Assembly (NCBI RefSeq): GCF_049898325.1
Contig: NZ_JAFCXL010000014.1
Coordinates: 62,001 to 126,000, forward strand
Length of the DNA: 64,000 bases
Origin: JAFCUW01 sp049898325
GTDB lineage: Bacteria; Pseudomonadota; Gammaproteobacteria; Burkholderiales; Burkholderiaceae_D
Direction: 5' to 3'
The notes beneath the pieces were generated by a model. The model did no database searches, was not told the origin of the DNA, and saw nothing but the letters and a program-made list of their open reading frames with translations. Below are positions 51,782-61,129 of this stretch, piece by piece (within the stretch, counting starts at the first letter, position 1; each line of letters begins with the position of its first letter). The position numbers were made by a program, and so were the translations under genes.

Positions 51782-53908
51782 ATGTCCCAAACAAAATCCC
51801 TGCCCAAGGTCAGCACGCCGCCGGTGGCGCCACCAGCAGCGCCACGCAAATCGCTGACACTGTTCGATACCAGCCTGCTGCTGCCCGCCATCGGCGAGGC
51901 CTTCGCGAAACTCGGTCCGCGCACGCAGGCGCGCAGCCCGGTGATGTTTGTCGTGTATGTCGGCAGTATCCTGACCACGCTGATGTATTTTCGGGCGCTG
52001 AGCTCACCGGCCGAAATTGGCGACAGCGGCTTTATCGCGGCAATTTCGATCTGGCTGTGGTTCACCGTGTTGTTCGCCAACTTCGCCGAGGCCCTGGCGG
52101 AAGGGCGCAGCAAGGCCCAGGCGGCATCGCTGCGCGGTCTGAAACAGACCGTGATGGCGAAAAAGCTGGCCATTGCCAAGTACGGCACCACCTGGCTGCC
52201 GGTGCCCGGCGCCGATCTGCGCAAGGGGCACAGTATCCTCGTTGAAGCGGGCGACGTCATTCCCATCGACGGCGAGGTCGTCGAAGGGATGGCTTCGGTC
52301 GACGAAAGCGCCATCACGGGCGAATCGGCGCCCGTGATCCGCGAATCGGGCGGCGATTTTTCTTCGGTGACCGGCGGCACGCGCGTGCTGTCGGACTGGC
52401 TGGTGGTGCGCGTTTCCGTCAACCCGGGCGAAACTTTTCTTGATCGCATGATCTCGATGGTGGAAGGCGCCAAGCGCCAGAAGACGCCGAATGAAATCGC
52501 ACTGACGATTTTGCTGGTCGCGCTGACCATTGTGTTCCTGGTGGTCACGGTGACCTTGCTGCCATTCTCCATGTTCAGCGTGACCGCGGCCGGCGCCGGC
52601 ACCCCGGTCAGCGTGACCGTGCTGATCGCGCTGCTGGTATGCCTGATCCCCACCACCATCGGCGCCCTGCTGTCCTCGATTGGCGTGGCCGGCATGAGTC
52701 GCATGATGGGCGCCAACGTGATCGCCACCTCGGGCCGCGCGGTCGAAGCCGCCGGCGACGTGGATGTGCTGCTGCTCGACAAGACAGGGACCATTACCTT
52801 GGGCAACCGCCAGGCTGCCGCTTTTTTTCCGGCACCCGGCGTCACCGAGCAACAGCTGGCCGATGTGGCGCAGTTGGCGTCGCTGGCCGATGAAACCCCG
52901 GAAGGCCGCTCGATCGTCGTGCTGGCCAAGCAGAAGTTCAATATCCGCGAACGCGACCTGGGTGCGCTCGGCGCGGTGTTCATTCCGTTCAGCGCCAATA
53001 CCCGCATGAGCGGCGCCGATATCGGTGCGCGCCAGTTGCGCAAAGGCGCCGCCGACTCCGTGCGCAAGCATGTCGAAGCGATTGGCCAGGTCTATCCGGC
53101 CGAGATGGCCAAGCTGGTCGACGACGTCTCGCGCCGCGGCAGTACGCCGCTGGTGGTGGTCGACGATGGCCGCGTCATGGGCGTGGTGGAACTGAAGGAT
53201 ATCGTCAAGGGCGGCATCAAGGAGCGCTTCGCCGAGCTGCGCCGCATGGGTATCAAGACGGTGATGATCACCGGTGACAACAAGCTGACCGCCGCGGCGA
53301 TTGCCGCCGAAGCCGGTGTCGACGATTTCCTGGCCGAGGCCACGCCCGAAGACAAATTGAAGTTGATCCGTGACTACCAGTCGGAAGGCCGGCTGGTGGC
53401 GATGACGGGCGACGGCACCAACGACGCGCCGGCGCTGGCCCAGGCCGACGTGGCGGTGGCGATGAATTCCGGCACCCAGGCCGCCAAGGAGGCGGGCAAT
53501 ATGGTCGATCTCGATTCCAATCCGACCAAGCTGCTGGAAATTGTCGAGATCGGCAAGCAGATGCTGATGACGCGCGGTTCGCTGACCACGTTTTCCATCT
53601 CGAACGACATCGCAAAATATTTCGCCATCATTCCTGCGGCCTTTGTCGGCACTTACCCGCAGCTCAAAGCACTCGACATCATGCAGCTGTCGAGCCCGAA
53701 CTCGGCCATCATGTCGGCGGTGATTTTTAACGCGTTGATCATCATCGTGCTCATTCCGCTGGCGTTGAAGGGCGTGCGCTACCGTGCCATCGGCGCTGCC
53801 GCACTACTGCGCAGGAACATTCTGATCTACGGCGTCGGCGGCATTATCTTGCCATTCGTCGGCATCAAGCTGATCGACATGCTGCTGTCGCTGCTGCATC
53901 TGGTTTAA
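51782..53908 (+). CDS. kdpB: Potassium-transporting ATPase ATP-binding subunit KdpB
   Basis: The P-type ATPase subunit (708 residues from this start) that hydrolyses ATP to power K+ uptake. The phosphorylated Asp is in LLLDKTGTITLGN, the actuator loop is AITGESAPVIRESG, the hinge GDGTNDAPALAQADVAVAMN is intact, and seven or so helices are present. I prefer the ATG at 51782 because GGAG lies six bases before it; an ATG at 51764 in the same frame would add six residues. Confidence 0.96.
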   Translation: MSQTKSLPKVSTPPVAPPAAPRKSLTLFDTSLLLPAIGEAFAKLGPRTQARSPVMFVVYVGSILTTLMYFRALSSPAEIGDSGFIAAISIWLWFTVLFANFAEALAEGRSKAQAASLRGLKQTVMAKKLAIAKYGTTWLPVPGADLRKGHSILVEAGDVIPIDGEVVEGMASVDESAITGESAPVIRESGGDFSSVTGGTRVLSDWLVVRVSVNPGETFLDRMISMVEGAKRQKTPNEIALTILLVALTIVFLVVTVTLLPFSMFSVTAAGAGTPVSVTVLIALLVCLIPTTIGALLSSIGVAGMSRMMGANVIATSGRAVEAAGDVDVLLLDKTGTITLGNRQAAAFFPAPGVTEQQLADVAQLASLADETPEGRSIVVLAKQKFNIRERDLGALGAVFIPFSANTRMSGADIGARQLRKGAADSVRKHVEAIGQVYPAEMAKLVDDVSRRGSTPLVVVDDGRVMGVVELKDIVKGGIKERFAELRRMGIKTVMITGDNKLTAAAIAAEAGVDDFLAEATPEDKLKLIRDYQSEGRLVAMTGDGTNDAPALAQADVAVAMNSGTQAAKEAGNMVDLDSNPTKLLEIVEIGKQMLMTRGSLTTFSISNDIAKYFAIIPAAFVGTYPQLKALDIMQLSSPNSAIMSAVIFNALIIIVLIPLALKGVRYRAIGAAALLRRNILIYGVGGIILPFVGIKLIDMLLSLLHLV

Positions 53909-53931
53909 CGTACAAGTTCAAAGGAACCATC

Positions 53932-54516
53932 ATGAAATCCACCCTGCGTCCCGCCATCGTCCTGTTCGGCGCTCTTACTCTGGTCGTCGGCGTGCTTTAT
54001 CCGCTGGCCGTCACCGGCATCGGCACACTGGCATTCGCCGACCAGACGGCTGGCAGCCTGGTGCTGCGCGACGGCAAACCAATCGGATCGCGCCTGATTG
54101 GCCAGAGCTTCTCGTCGCCCCGCTATTTCTGGAGCCGTCCGTCAGCCACCGCGCCGATGAGTAACAATGCCGCCGGCAGCGGCGGCGCCAACCAGGGGCC
54201 GCTCAACCCGGCCCTCATGGATGCCGTCAAGGGGCGCATCGCCGCCTTGCGCGAAGCCGATCCGGACAACAAGGCGGCCATTCCGGTCGACCTGGTTAGC
54301 GCGTCTGCAAGCGGACTCGACCCGGAAATCAGCGTGGCGGCCGCCCGCTACCAGGCTGGCCGCGTCGCCAGCGCGCGCAATATGCCGCGTGAGCGGGTCG
54401 ACAGCCTGATCGCGGCGCATACTACTGGGCAACAACTGGGCTTCTTCGGCGAGAGCAGGGTCAACGTGCTTGCGCTGAACCTGGCCCTCGATGGCGAAAC
54501 GCACACCCGTAACTAA
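53932..54516 (+). CDS. kdpC: Potassium-transporting ATPase subunit KdpC
   Basis: A 194-residue subunit with one N-terminal helix (AIVLFGALTLVVGVLYPLAV) and a periplasmic domain containing IGQSFSSPRYFWSRPSA and VSASASGLDPEISVAAA, as in all KdpC. It assembles with KdpAB; its precise role in K+ affinity is debated. It starts 23 bp after kdpB. Confidence 0.95.
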   Translation: MKSTLRPAIVLFGALTLVVGVLYPLAVTGIGTLAFADQTAGSLVLRDGKPIGSRLIGQSFSSPRYFWSRPSATAPMSNNAAGSGGANQGPLNPALMDAVKGRIAALREADPDNKAAIPVDLVSASASGLDPEISVAAARYQAGRVASARNMPRERVDSLIAAHTTGQQLGFFGESRVNVLALNLALDGETHTRN

Positions 54517-54530
54517 GTACAAGAACCACC

Positions 54531-57254
54531 ATGCCCACCATCCCAGCTGACAGTCAGCGACCCGACCCCGATGCCTTGCTGGCCCAGGTGCAACAACAGG
54601 AACGGCAGGCAGCGCGCGGCCGCCTGCGCATTTACTTTGGCGCGTCGGCCGGCGTGGGCAAAACCTATTCCATGCTGGCGGCCGCGCGCCGCCTGAAGGA
54701 GCAAGGGCAGTCGCCGCTGGTGGGCGTGCTGGAAACCCATGGGCGTGCCGAGACCGCCGCGCTGCTCGACGGTCTTGATCTGTTGCCGCCCAAGCTGCTC
54801 GCCCACCGCGGAAAATCAATCGCCGAATTCGACCTCGACGCCGCGCTTGCCCGGCAACCCGCGCTGATCCTGGTGGACGAGCTGGCCCATTCGAACGCGC
54901 CCGGCTCGCGCCACCCGAAGCGCTGGCAGGATATCGAGGAGTTGCTCGATGCCGGCATCGATGTATTTACCACTGTCAATGTGCAACACCTGGAAAGCCT
55001 CAACGATGTCGTCGGTGGCATCACCGGGATCCGCGTATCGGAAACTGTGCCCGACACCGTGTTCGACGAGGCCGACGAGGTGGTGCTGGTCGATTTGCCC
55101 GCCGATGAATTGCTGGCACGCCTGCTCAGTGGCAGGGTGTATCAGGGGCCACAAGCGGAGCGGGCCTCCAAGAATTTCTTCCGCAAGGGTAATCTGATCG
55201 CCTTGCGCGAACTGGCCTTGCGGCGCACCGCCGACCGCGTCGAGGACGACGTGCGCGCGTACCGTGTCGAAAAATCGATCGACACGGTGTGGAAAACCCG
55301 CGGCGCCCTGCTCGCCTGCGTGGGACCGCGTGCAGGCAATGAACACGTGGTGCGCAGCGCCGCTCGTCTGGCGGGGCAATTGGGCGCCGACTGGCACGCC
55401 GTCTATGTGGAAACGCCCGCGCTGCAGCGCTTGCCCGATGGGCGCCGCGAAGCGATTCTGCGCACACTCAATCTGGCGGCCGAGCTGGGCGCCAGCACCG
55501 CGGTATTGGCCGGCGCCGACATCGGCGCCGCGATTGTCGATTACGCGCGCGAGCACAATCTGGCCAAGATTGTCATGGCGCGCGGCCACCGCAGTTGGCC
55601 CTGGCGCACTTCTCACCTGCGGCGGGTGGCCTCGCTGGCGCCGGATGTCGATCTGGTGGAAATTGGTGACCCCGCACACACGCCGGCGACGCCAGAGGCG
55701 CCCGCTGCTGCCGAGACGGGCGGCCAACGGCGGCCCCTGCGTTACTTGATGGCTGCCGTCAGCAGCCTGGCCATGGCGCTCGTGGCGACACCGTTGTTGC
55801 CCTACCTGGACCTGGCCAATATCGCCATGCTGTTCCTGCTGGTGGTGGTGCTGGTGGCGGTGCGGCTGGGCCGTGGCGCCTCGGTGGTGGCCACCTGCGT
55901 AGGTGTCGCCTGTTTCGATTTCTTTTTTGTGGCGCCGCGTTTTTCGTTCGCCGTGTCCGACCTGCAGTACCTGGTCACCTTTGGCGTCATGCTGGCCGTC
56001 GGCCTGATCACCGGGCATCTGACAGCGGGCCTGCGCTTCCAGGCGAACGTCGCCGCACACCGCGAGCGGCGCTCACGCGCCTTGTACGAATTTGCCCGCG
56101 AATTGTCGGGCGCCTTGCAGGCCGAGCAAATAGTCGATACCACCCGCAGCGCCATCGACCGCACCTTTCGCGCCAGGGCAGTGCTGCTGGTGCCGGACGC
56201 CGATGATCGATTGATCGCCCCGGTGGCGGAAGAGGGCGAGGGCATGCCCGCCCCCGACCTCGGCATTGCCCAGTGGGCTTACGATCACGCGGAAAGCGCC
56301 GGCCTGGGCACCGATACCCTGCCAGCCAGCGCCCTGTTCTACCTGCCGCTGGTGGCGCCGATGCGGACCCGCGGCGTGCTGGCGATCTCGCCTGAACAGC
56401 AGCGCTGGATCATGATTCCTGAACAAAGGAAGCAACTTGACACCTTCGCCGCACTGGCCGCAATCGCGCTGGAGCGGGTCCATTACATCGAGGTGGCGCA
56501 GGGCGCTCTGGTCAGCATGGAAACCGAACGGCTGCGCAATTCCCTGCTGGCGGCCTTGTCGCATGATTTGCGCACCCCGTTGACCTTATTGGTGGGATTG
56601 TCCGAAACCCTTGCGCGTTCGCGCCCCCCGCTGGCGCCGCCCCAGCTGGAGATGGCCCAACAACTGCAAAGTGAAGCATTGCGCATGAACGCCCTGGTGG
56701 GCAATCTGCTCGACATGGCCCGCCTGCAAAGCGGCGAAATCAAGCTGCATCTGGAATGGCAGACGATGGAGGAGGCCGTCGGCACCGCGTTGCGCCTGTG
56801 CGCGAAGCCGCTCGAACAGCATCGGGTGACGACCAGTATCGCCCACGATTTTCCGCTGGTTCGCTACGATGCAGTGCTGCTCGAGCGGGTGCTGTGCAAT
56901 TTGCTGGAGAATGCCGCCAAATACACCCCGAGCGGCTCGCACATCGACATTGCCGCGAGCCTGGGACGCCGCGGCGCCGTGTTGACCGTTGCCGATGATG
57001 GACCGGGCGTGCCGTCCGGTCGTGAAGAGGCCATGTTCGAAAAATTTACCCGCGGCGAGCGCGAATCGGCCCGCAGTGGCGTCGGGCTGGGGCTGGCGAT
57101 CTGCCGGGCCATCGTCGAAGCCCACAACGGCACGATTGAATACGCCCGTTCCGCTCTGGGCGGCGCCGCTTTTATAATAACGCTCCCGCTGGGACATCCG
57201 CCGTCGACCCCGGCGCCGGAAGCAGATCCGGGCAAGGCCTATCTCCATGAATGA
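54531..57254 (+). CDS. kdpD: Sensor histidine kinase KdpD
   Basis: A 907-residue sensor kinase of the K+ response. Order: KdpD domain with Walker A FGASAGVGKTYSML and LILVDELAHSNAPGS; a universal-stress-like domain (LLACVGPRAGNEHVVR); four helices at about 400-500; a GAF-like region; phosphoacceptor His in ALSHDLRTPLTLL (about residue 675); and an ATPase domain with NLLENAAKYTP and DDGPGVP. It lies 14 bp after kdpC, and its last 8 bases overlap kdpE. Confidence 0.96.
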   Translation: MPTIPADSQRPDPDALLAQVQQQERQAARGRLRIYFGASAGVGKTYSMLAAARRLKEQGQSPLVGVLETHGRAETAALLDGLDLLPPKLLAHRGKSIAEFDLDAALARQPALILVDELAHSNAPGSRHPKRWQDIEELLDAGIDVFTTVNVQHLESLNDVVGGITGIRVSETVPDTVFDEADEVVLVDLPADELLARLLSGRVYQGPQAERASKNFFRKGNLIALRELALRRTADRVEDDVRAYRVEKSIDTVWKTRGALLACVGPRAGNEHVVRSAARLAGQLGADWHAVYVETPALQRLPDGRREAILRTLNLAAELGASTAVLAGADIGAAIVDYAREHNLAKIVMARGHRSWPWRTSHLRRVASLAPDVDLVEIGDPAHTPATPEAPAAAETGGQRRPLRYLMAAVSSLAMALVATPLLPYLDLANIAMLFLLVVVLVAVRLGRGASVVATCVGVACFDFFFVAPRFSFAVSDLQYLVTFGVMLAVGLITGHLTAGLRFQANVAAHRERRSRALYEFARELSGALQAEQIVDTTRSAIDRTFRARAVLLVPDADDRLIAPVAEEGEGMPAPDLGIAQWAYDHAESAGLGTDTLPASALFYLPLVAPMRTRGVLAISPEQQRWIMIPEQRKQLDTFAALAAIALERVHYIEVAQGALVSMETERLRNSLLAALSHDLRTPLTLLVGLSETLARSRPPLAPPQLEMAQQLQSEALRMNALVGNLLDMARLQSGEIKLHLEWQTMEEAVGTALRLCAKPLEQHRVTTSIAHDFPLVRYDAVLLERVLCNLLENAAKYTPSGSHIDIAASLGRRGAVLTVADDGPGVPSGREEAMFEKFTRGERESARSGVGLGLAICRAIVEAHNGTIEYARSALGGAAFIITLPLGHPPSTPAPEADPGKAYLHE

Positions 57255-57948
57255 ACATCCACCATTAGCGCTCCTGATAGAAGACGAGCCACAAATCCGC
57301 CGTTTCGTGCGCGCCGCGCTGGAAGAGGAGGGCTGGATGGTGCACGAAGCGGCCACCGCGCAGCGCGGGCTGGCCGACGCCGGCACCCGCAGTCCGGACC
57401 TGATCGTTCTCGACCTCGGCCTGCCAGACGGCGACGGCATTGACCTGATCGGTGAAATCCGGAAATGGTCGAAGGTCCCTGTCATCGTCCTGTCGGCACG
57501 CACCGGCGAAGGTGACAAGATCACCGCGCTCGACGCCGGTGCCGACGATTACCTGACCAAGCCATTTGGCGTGGGCGAACTCCAGGCGCGCGTGCGTGCC
57601 ACCATCCGCCGTCAGCGACCTGCCGATGGCGCAGCTGAGGGGCTGGTGCAGTTCGGTGATGTCACCGTCGATTTGAAAGATCGCCGTGTGTCGAAGGGCG
57701 GCGCAGTGGTGAAGCTGACACCTACCGAATTTCGACTATTGGCGGTCCTCGTCACCAGTGCCGGACGGGTTCTGACCAATCCGCAACTGCTGCGCGCGGT
57801 GTGGGGGCCCTCGCATGCCGAGGATGGCCACTATCTGCGCATTTACATGGGCCACCTGCGTCACAAGCTGGAAAGCGACTCAGCACAACCGCGCTACCTG
57901 CTCACTGAAACGGGCGTGGGATATCGCTTGTCGTTGGGACCAGTCTGA
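57247..57948 (+). CDS. kdpE: Response regulator KdpE
   Basis: A 233-residue OmpR-type regulator paired with KdpD. The receiver shows LIEDEPQIRRFVR, phospho-Asp in LIVLDLGLPDGDG, VIVLSARTG and YLTKPFGVGEL. The winged helix includes LTPTEFRLLAVLV, VWGPSHAEDGHYLRIYMGHL and RHKLE. It should activate kdpFABC, probably through the 11-bp-spaced TTTAC repeats before the operon. Confidence 0.96.
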   Translation: MNEHPPLALLIEDEPQIRRFVRAALEEEGWMVHEAATAQRGLADAGTRSPDLIVLDLGLPDGDGIDLIGEIRKWSKVPVIVLSARTGEGDKITALDAGADDYLTKPFGVGELQARVRATIRRQRPADGAAEGLVQFGDVTVDLKDRRVSKGGAVVKLTPTEFRLLAVLVTSAGRVLTNPQLLRAVWGPSHAEDGHYLRIYMGHLRHKLESDSAQPRYLLTETGVGYRLSLGPV

Positions 57949-58032
57949 GTAGCAGCCTCGTCAGAGCGGTTTTTCGGCGGGTCTGGGTGCCTGATCCACA
58001 GCAATGCACGAATACATCGAAAACTTTTATAA

Positions 58033-58116
58033 GAGCCTGTTCCAGTAGGGGGGAGGAAGCGGACGCCGACAGGCGCGTAGGCGCGGCAGCAGCGACTCCA
58101 GGCGACTGTAACAGGC
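58033..58116. repeat. Intergenic inverted repeat (84 bp)
   Basis: GAGCCTGTT (58033-58041) is complemented by AACAGGCTC (58108-58116); with the next bases, 13 of 14 arm positions match (GAGCCTGTTCCAGT and ACTGTAACAGGCTC). A GC-rich interior could form further pairs (ACGCC/GGCGC). It looks like a REP- or MITE-type intergenic element, or the end of the kdp transcript. Confidence 0.5.
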
Positions 58117-58254
58117 TCGACGCTACGAAGGCGCATGGTCCGATGCGCTACTGGCGCCAACGCCCGCGCTCGCAGAGGCCCGCCCACGTCCATGTGGCCC
58201 CCCACGTTTTACGCCGCAACGGCTTGCGCGTTTCCTTGCAAATACTTTGTCATT

Positions 58255-58283
58255 TTGACAGCTAAGCCGTTAATATGTACAGA
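58255..58283 (+). promoter_or_regulatory. Sigma-70 promoter of the coiled-coil protein gene
   Basis: Consensus TTGACA (58255-58260) and TACAGA (58278-58283) are 17 bp apart, 25 bp before the start at 58309. The rest of the 360-bp gap after kdpE holds the inverted repeat at 58033-58116 and no other gene that I can see. Confidence 0.6.
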
Positions 58284-58308
58284 TTGCATCTACATTTTAC
58301 ATGTGCCC

Positions 58309-59538
58309 ATGACTTTCAATTTCCTGGCGGACCACTCTGGTCCCTGGCGGCGAAGCACGCGGTTCGCCGTGATCGCCGCGCTGCTGATGCCGGCGTTCGC
58401 CAGCGGCCAGCAAACGATGTCGGAACGGCTTGATCGGCTCGACCGGGCCGAGCTGCTCGAACTGCTGGACAAGTCGGAAGCCTGCGTGCGCGATCACGAT
58501 TTTTCTTGCGCCGAGAGCAGCCTGTCGAAGGCCCGGAAATTCGCCACTGGGGGCAAGAACCTGGGCGACTGGACGCGCGTGAACCGCCTCTTGGCCGAGA
58601 CGAAATCGCGCCTGGAGCAGGAGCGCCTGGCACGTGAGAAGGCGGCGGAGGAGGCGGCGCGCGAGCGGCGCCGTATTGCCCGGCAAGAGGAGGAGCGCGA
58701 ACAGGAGCGCGAACAGGCGCAGCGCGAGGACGCACGGCGCGCTGCCAGGGCGCAGGAACGCGAGGACGCGCGCGCCGAGGAGAATGCGCAGATCGCCGGG
58801 GCCTTCAACGCCGTCATCACGAATTTCAACAATATCAATGCCGCCCAGCGTGCGCAGCAAGTGCTCGCGCAGCAACTCGCGGCGCAGCGCCGGGCCAGCG
58901 AAGCGGACGCCGAGCGCAACCGTCAGCGCGCGGCGGCGCAGCGGCTTGCCGACGAGCGTGGCCGCCAGGAAGAACAGCGCGCGGCACGCGAGCGGCGCCA
59001 GCGAGAGAGCACTGCAGAGAGCTTGCGCGCCGATCGCCTGGCGAGCGAGGCGACCCGGGCGCGCGAGCGCGAACAGGAACGTGAGGGCGAACGCGAACGC
59101 GAGCGTGTGCGCGAACGCGAACGGGACCGCGAACGCGAGCAGCGTGCGGTGCAGATGCGCCAGCAGCAGGAGCGCGACAAGGCCGAACGCCTGGCGCGGC
59201 AGGAGGCCGACAAGGCGGCGGCGCGCAAAGAAATGATGGACTTCCACGCCGCCATGGCCAGCGGCATCCGCCTGGTCGCCACCAAGTGTCCTGACGGAGC
59301 CGGCCACTACTACGCCACCGGCAGCGCGCCCCGGGTGAAGGAACCAGGCGGCAGCGCCTGTATCGACGTCCAGTACGAGGCCAGTTGCCCGGACAACCGC
59401 CCACCAAGCCGGGGCGTCGCCAAGACCTTCGTCGGCATGGCGGGCTGTTTTGGCGATACCTATCAGATCGAACCCAAGCCAGACTGTGACGTCAAGAACG
59501 TCCGGGTTCGTGTCGTTGGCGTCCAGAGTTGTTCATGA
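58309..59538 (+). CDS. Exported coiled-coil protein, Arg/Glu-rich, unknown function
   Basis: A 409-residue protein. A signal-like N-terminus (hydrophobic FAVIAALLMPAFASG) precedes a helical region, then ~200 residues of Arg/Glu/Gln-rich coiled coil (repeats such as EREQEREQAQRE and EREREHVRE-like runs). A compact C-terminal domain of about 95 residues with five or more Cys (ATKCPDGAGHYY, GSACIDVQYEASCPD, AGCFGDTYQ) may be disulfide-bonded in the periplasm. A frame upstream of 58309 is not protein-like. It is 58 bp before a Sel1-repeat gene and probably shares its transcript. No known family is recognised. Confidence 0.75.
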   Translation: MTFNFLADHSGPWRRSTRFAVIAALLMPAFASGQQTMSERLDRLDRAELLELLDKSEACVRDHDFSCAESSLSKARKFATGGKNLGDWTRVNRLLAETKSRLEQERLAREKAAEEAARERRRIARQEEEREQEREQAQREDARRAARAQEREDARAEENAQIAGAFNAVITNFNNINAAQRAQQVLAQQLAAQRRASEADAERNRQRAAAQRLADERGRQEEQRAARERRQRESTAESLRADRLASEATRAREREQEREGERERERVRERERDREREQRAVQMRQQQERDKAERLARQEADKAAARKEMMDFHAAMASGIRLVATKCPDGAGHYYATGSAPRVKEPGGSACIDVQYEASCPDNRPPSRGVAKTFVGMAGCFGDTYQIEPKPDCDVKNVRVRVVGVQSCS

Positions 59539-59596
59539 AACCATCGGCAATGTCCGGCGCGCTGCGCGCTGGCTTGACCAACAACAGGAGTCGGGT

Positions 59597-60988
59597 ATGC
59601 GTTTGACCAGGTGTGCGGCCTTGTGTGGCCTGCTGCTGTCGCTTCAATTGCCGGCAATCGGCCAGGCGCGCATGGGCGCCGTCGCGGCAGCGGCCGCGCC
59701 GGTGCTCGACTCGTCGCTGCGCATCAGTTGCGAGGACGAGGCAAGCGGCGCCGAGGTATATCTCAACGGTAAGTTTCGCGGCGAGTGTCCGGTCGACCTG
59801 AGGGTAGGGGCGGGCAGCCTGGATCTGCGCGTGGTCAAGCCGGTAGGGGGCGAGCAGGAGCGCGTGTTCGAGCAGACCATCCGCATGGGCCCGGACAGTG
59901 CCAAACGCATCGACGTCGTGCTCTCCGCGCCCCGCCTGACTGCCGCTGCCCAGCGCGCCCGGCAGGCCCTGAAGGATGCCGAAGCAGCGCGCCTGGCGCG
60001 CCAGGCCGATGAGCGCCGGCGTGCCATCGACGACAAGCTGGCGCGCATGCGCAAGGCGGCCGAGGGCGGCGATGGCAGTGCCATGCTGGCGCTGTCTGAA
60101 TTTTACTCCGGCAACAGTGGCGCTACGGCGGACCTGGCGCAGGCCCAGGACTGGCTGCGCAAGGCCGCCAGCGCCGGCGATCCCGCTGCGATGGGGCGCC
60201 TCGGCGAACGCTACGAAAATGGCGAGCAGGTCCCGAAGGATGTTGTGCAGGCCCTGGCCTGGTACCGCAAGGCGGCCGAGGCGGGCGACCCGGTCGGCCT
60301 GGCCGGTCTCGGTGCCGCCTATTACAACGGCAATGGCATCGCCAGGGATGTTGCGCAGGCGCGCACCTGGTTCGAGCAGGCCGCGGCAGCCGGTAACGGC
60401 CGTGGCACGAGTGGCATCGGCAATTTGCACTATTTTGGCCTTGGTGGCTACCCGCGTGACCTGGCTGAGGCCGCCACGTGGTGGGAAAAGGCGATCGAAC
60501 AGGGCAGTACGCGTCCCATTGGCTTGCTTGCAGGTTTGTACGGGCAGCAACAACAGGGAGCGCCCTTTAAGCCCGATCGCGCGCTGGCCCTGGCGAAACA
60601 AGGTGCTGCGCTGGGCGATGCGCTTTCGATGTCCGTGCTTGGCTTTTACTATGAGCGCGGCATCATCGTACCGAAAAATGTGGATCTCGCAATCCATTGG
60701 TTGCGCAAGGCAGCTGAACTGGGGAATGCTGGTGCGATGGTAAACATTGGCGTTATGTATCGGAAAGGCAGCGGCGTGCCGAACGACAAAGCAATCGCCG
60801 CGTCGTGGTTTAAACGTGGGGCGGAGGGCGGGAGTCCACAGGGTATGTTAATGATGGGCCTGTCGCATCGCGATGGTGACGGTGTGCCAGTTGACCGGGA
60901 GCTGGCGATGGCCTGGCTGCGCAAGGCCAGCGATGCCGGCGACGCATCGGCCGATACGGCCTTGCGGCAGATGGAAGCTGGCAGATGA
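59597..60988 (+). CDS. PEGA-domain and Sel1-repeat protein, exported
   Basis: A 463-residue protein starting MRLTRCAALCGLLLSLQLPA, a signal peptide. A PEGA-like segment (ISCEDEASGAEVYLNGKF) follows at about residues 35-110. A basic linker (RARQALKDAEAARLARQ) leads to seven or eight Sel1-type repeats of about 36 residues from residue ~150 (AMLALSEFYSGNSG, GRLGERYENGEQV, LAGLGAAYYNGNGI, GNLHYFGLGGYP and so on). Such repeats mediate protein contacts. It probably works with the coiled-coil protein encoded just upstream. Confidence 0.85.
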   Translation: MRLTRCAALCGLLLSLQLPAIGQARMGAVAAAAAPVLDSSLRISCEDEASGAEVYLNGKFRGECPVDLRVGAGSLDLRVVKPVGGEQERVFEQTIRMGPDSAKRIDVVLSAPRLTAAAQRARQALKDAEAARLARQADERRRAIDDKLARMRKAAEGGDGSAMLALSEFYSGNSGATADLAQAQDWLRKAASAGDPAAMGRLGERYENGEQVPKDVVQALAWYRKAAEAGDPVGLAGLGAAYYNGNGIARDVAQARTWFEQAAAAGNGRGTSGIGNLHYFGLGGYPRDLAEAATWWEKAIEQGSTRPIGLLAGLYGQQQQGAPFKPDRALALAKQGAALGDALSMSVLGFYYERGIIVPKNVDLAIHWLRKAAELGNAGAMVNIGVMYRKGSGVPNDKAIAASWFKRGAEGGSPQGMLMMGLSHRDGDGVPVDRELAMAWLRKASDAGDASADTALRQMEAGR

Positions 60989-61129
60989 TGCCGACCGGCC
61001 CGGTCATGCGAGACCGCGGCGATTGCCCCGCTTGATACGCCGCTGTTCACCTGGGCATTCATCGCCCCGCCGCGCAGCGCTGGCAGGGCGCGTGCCGCAG
61101 AAGCGGTGCCGGTCCCCGCGCGCTCCCAT

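Noticed and set aside
58080..58308. Upstream extension of the coiled-coil protein frame from 58135
   Set aside because: It would begin inside intergenic repeat-like sequence, cover the consensus promoter at 58255-58283, and place the signal peptide internally.
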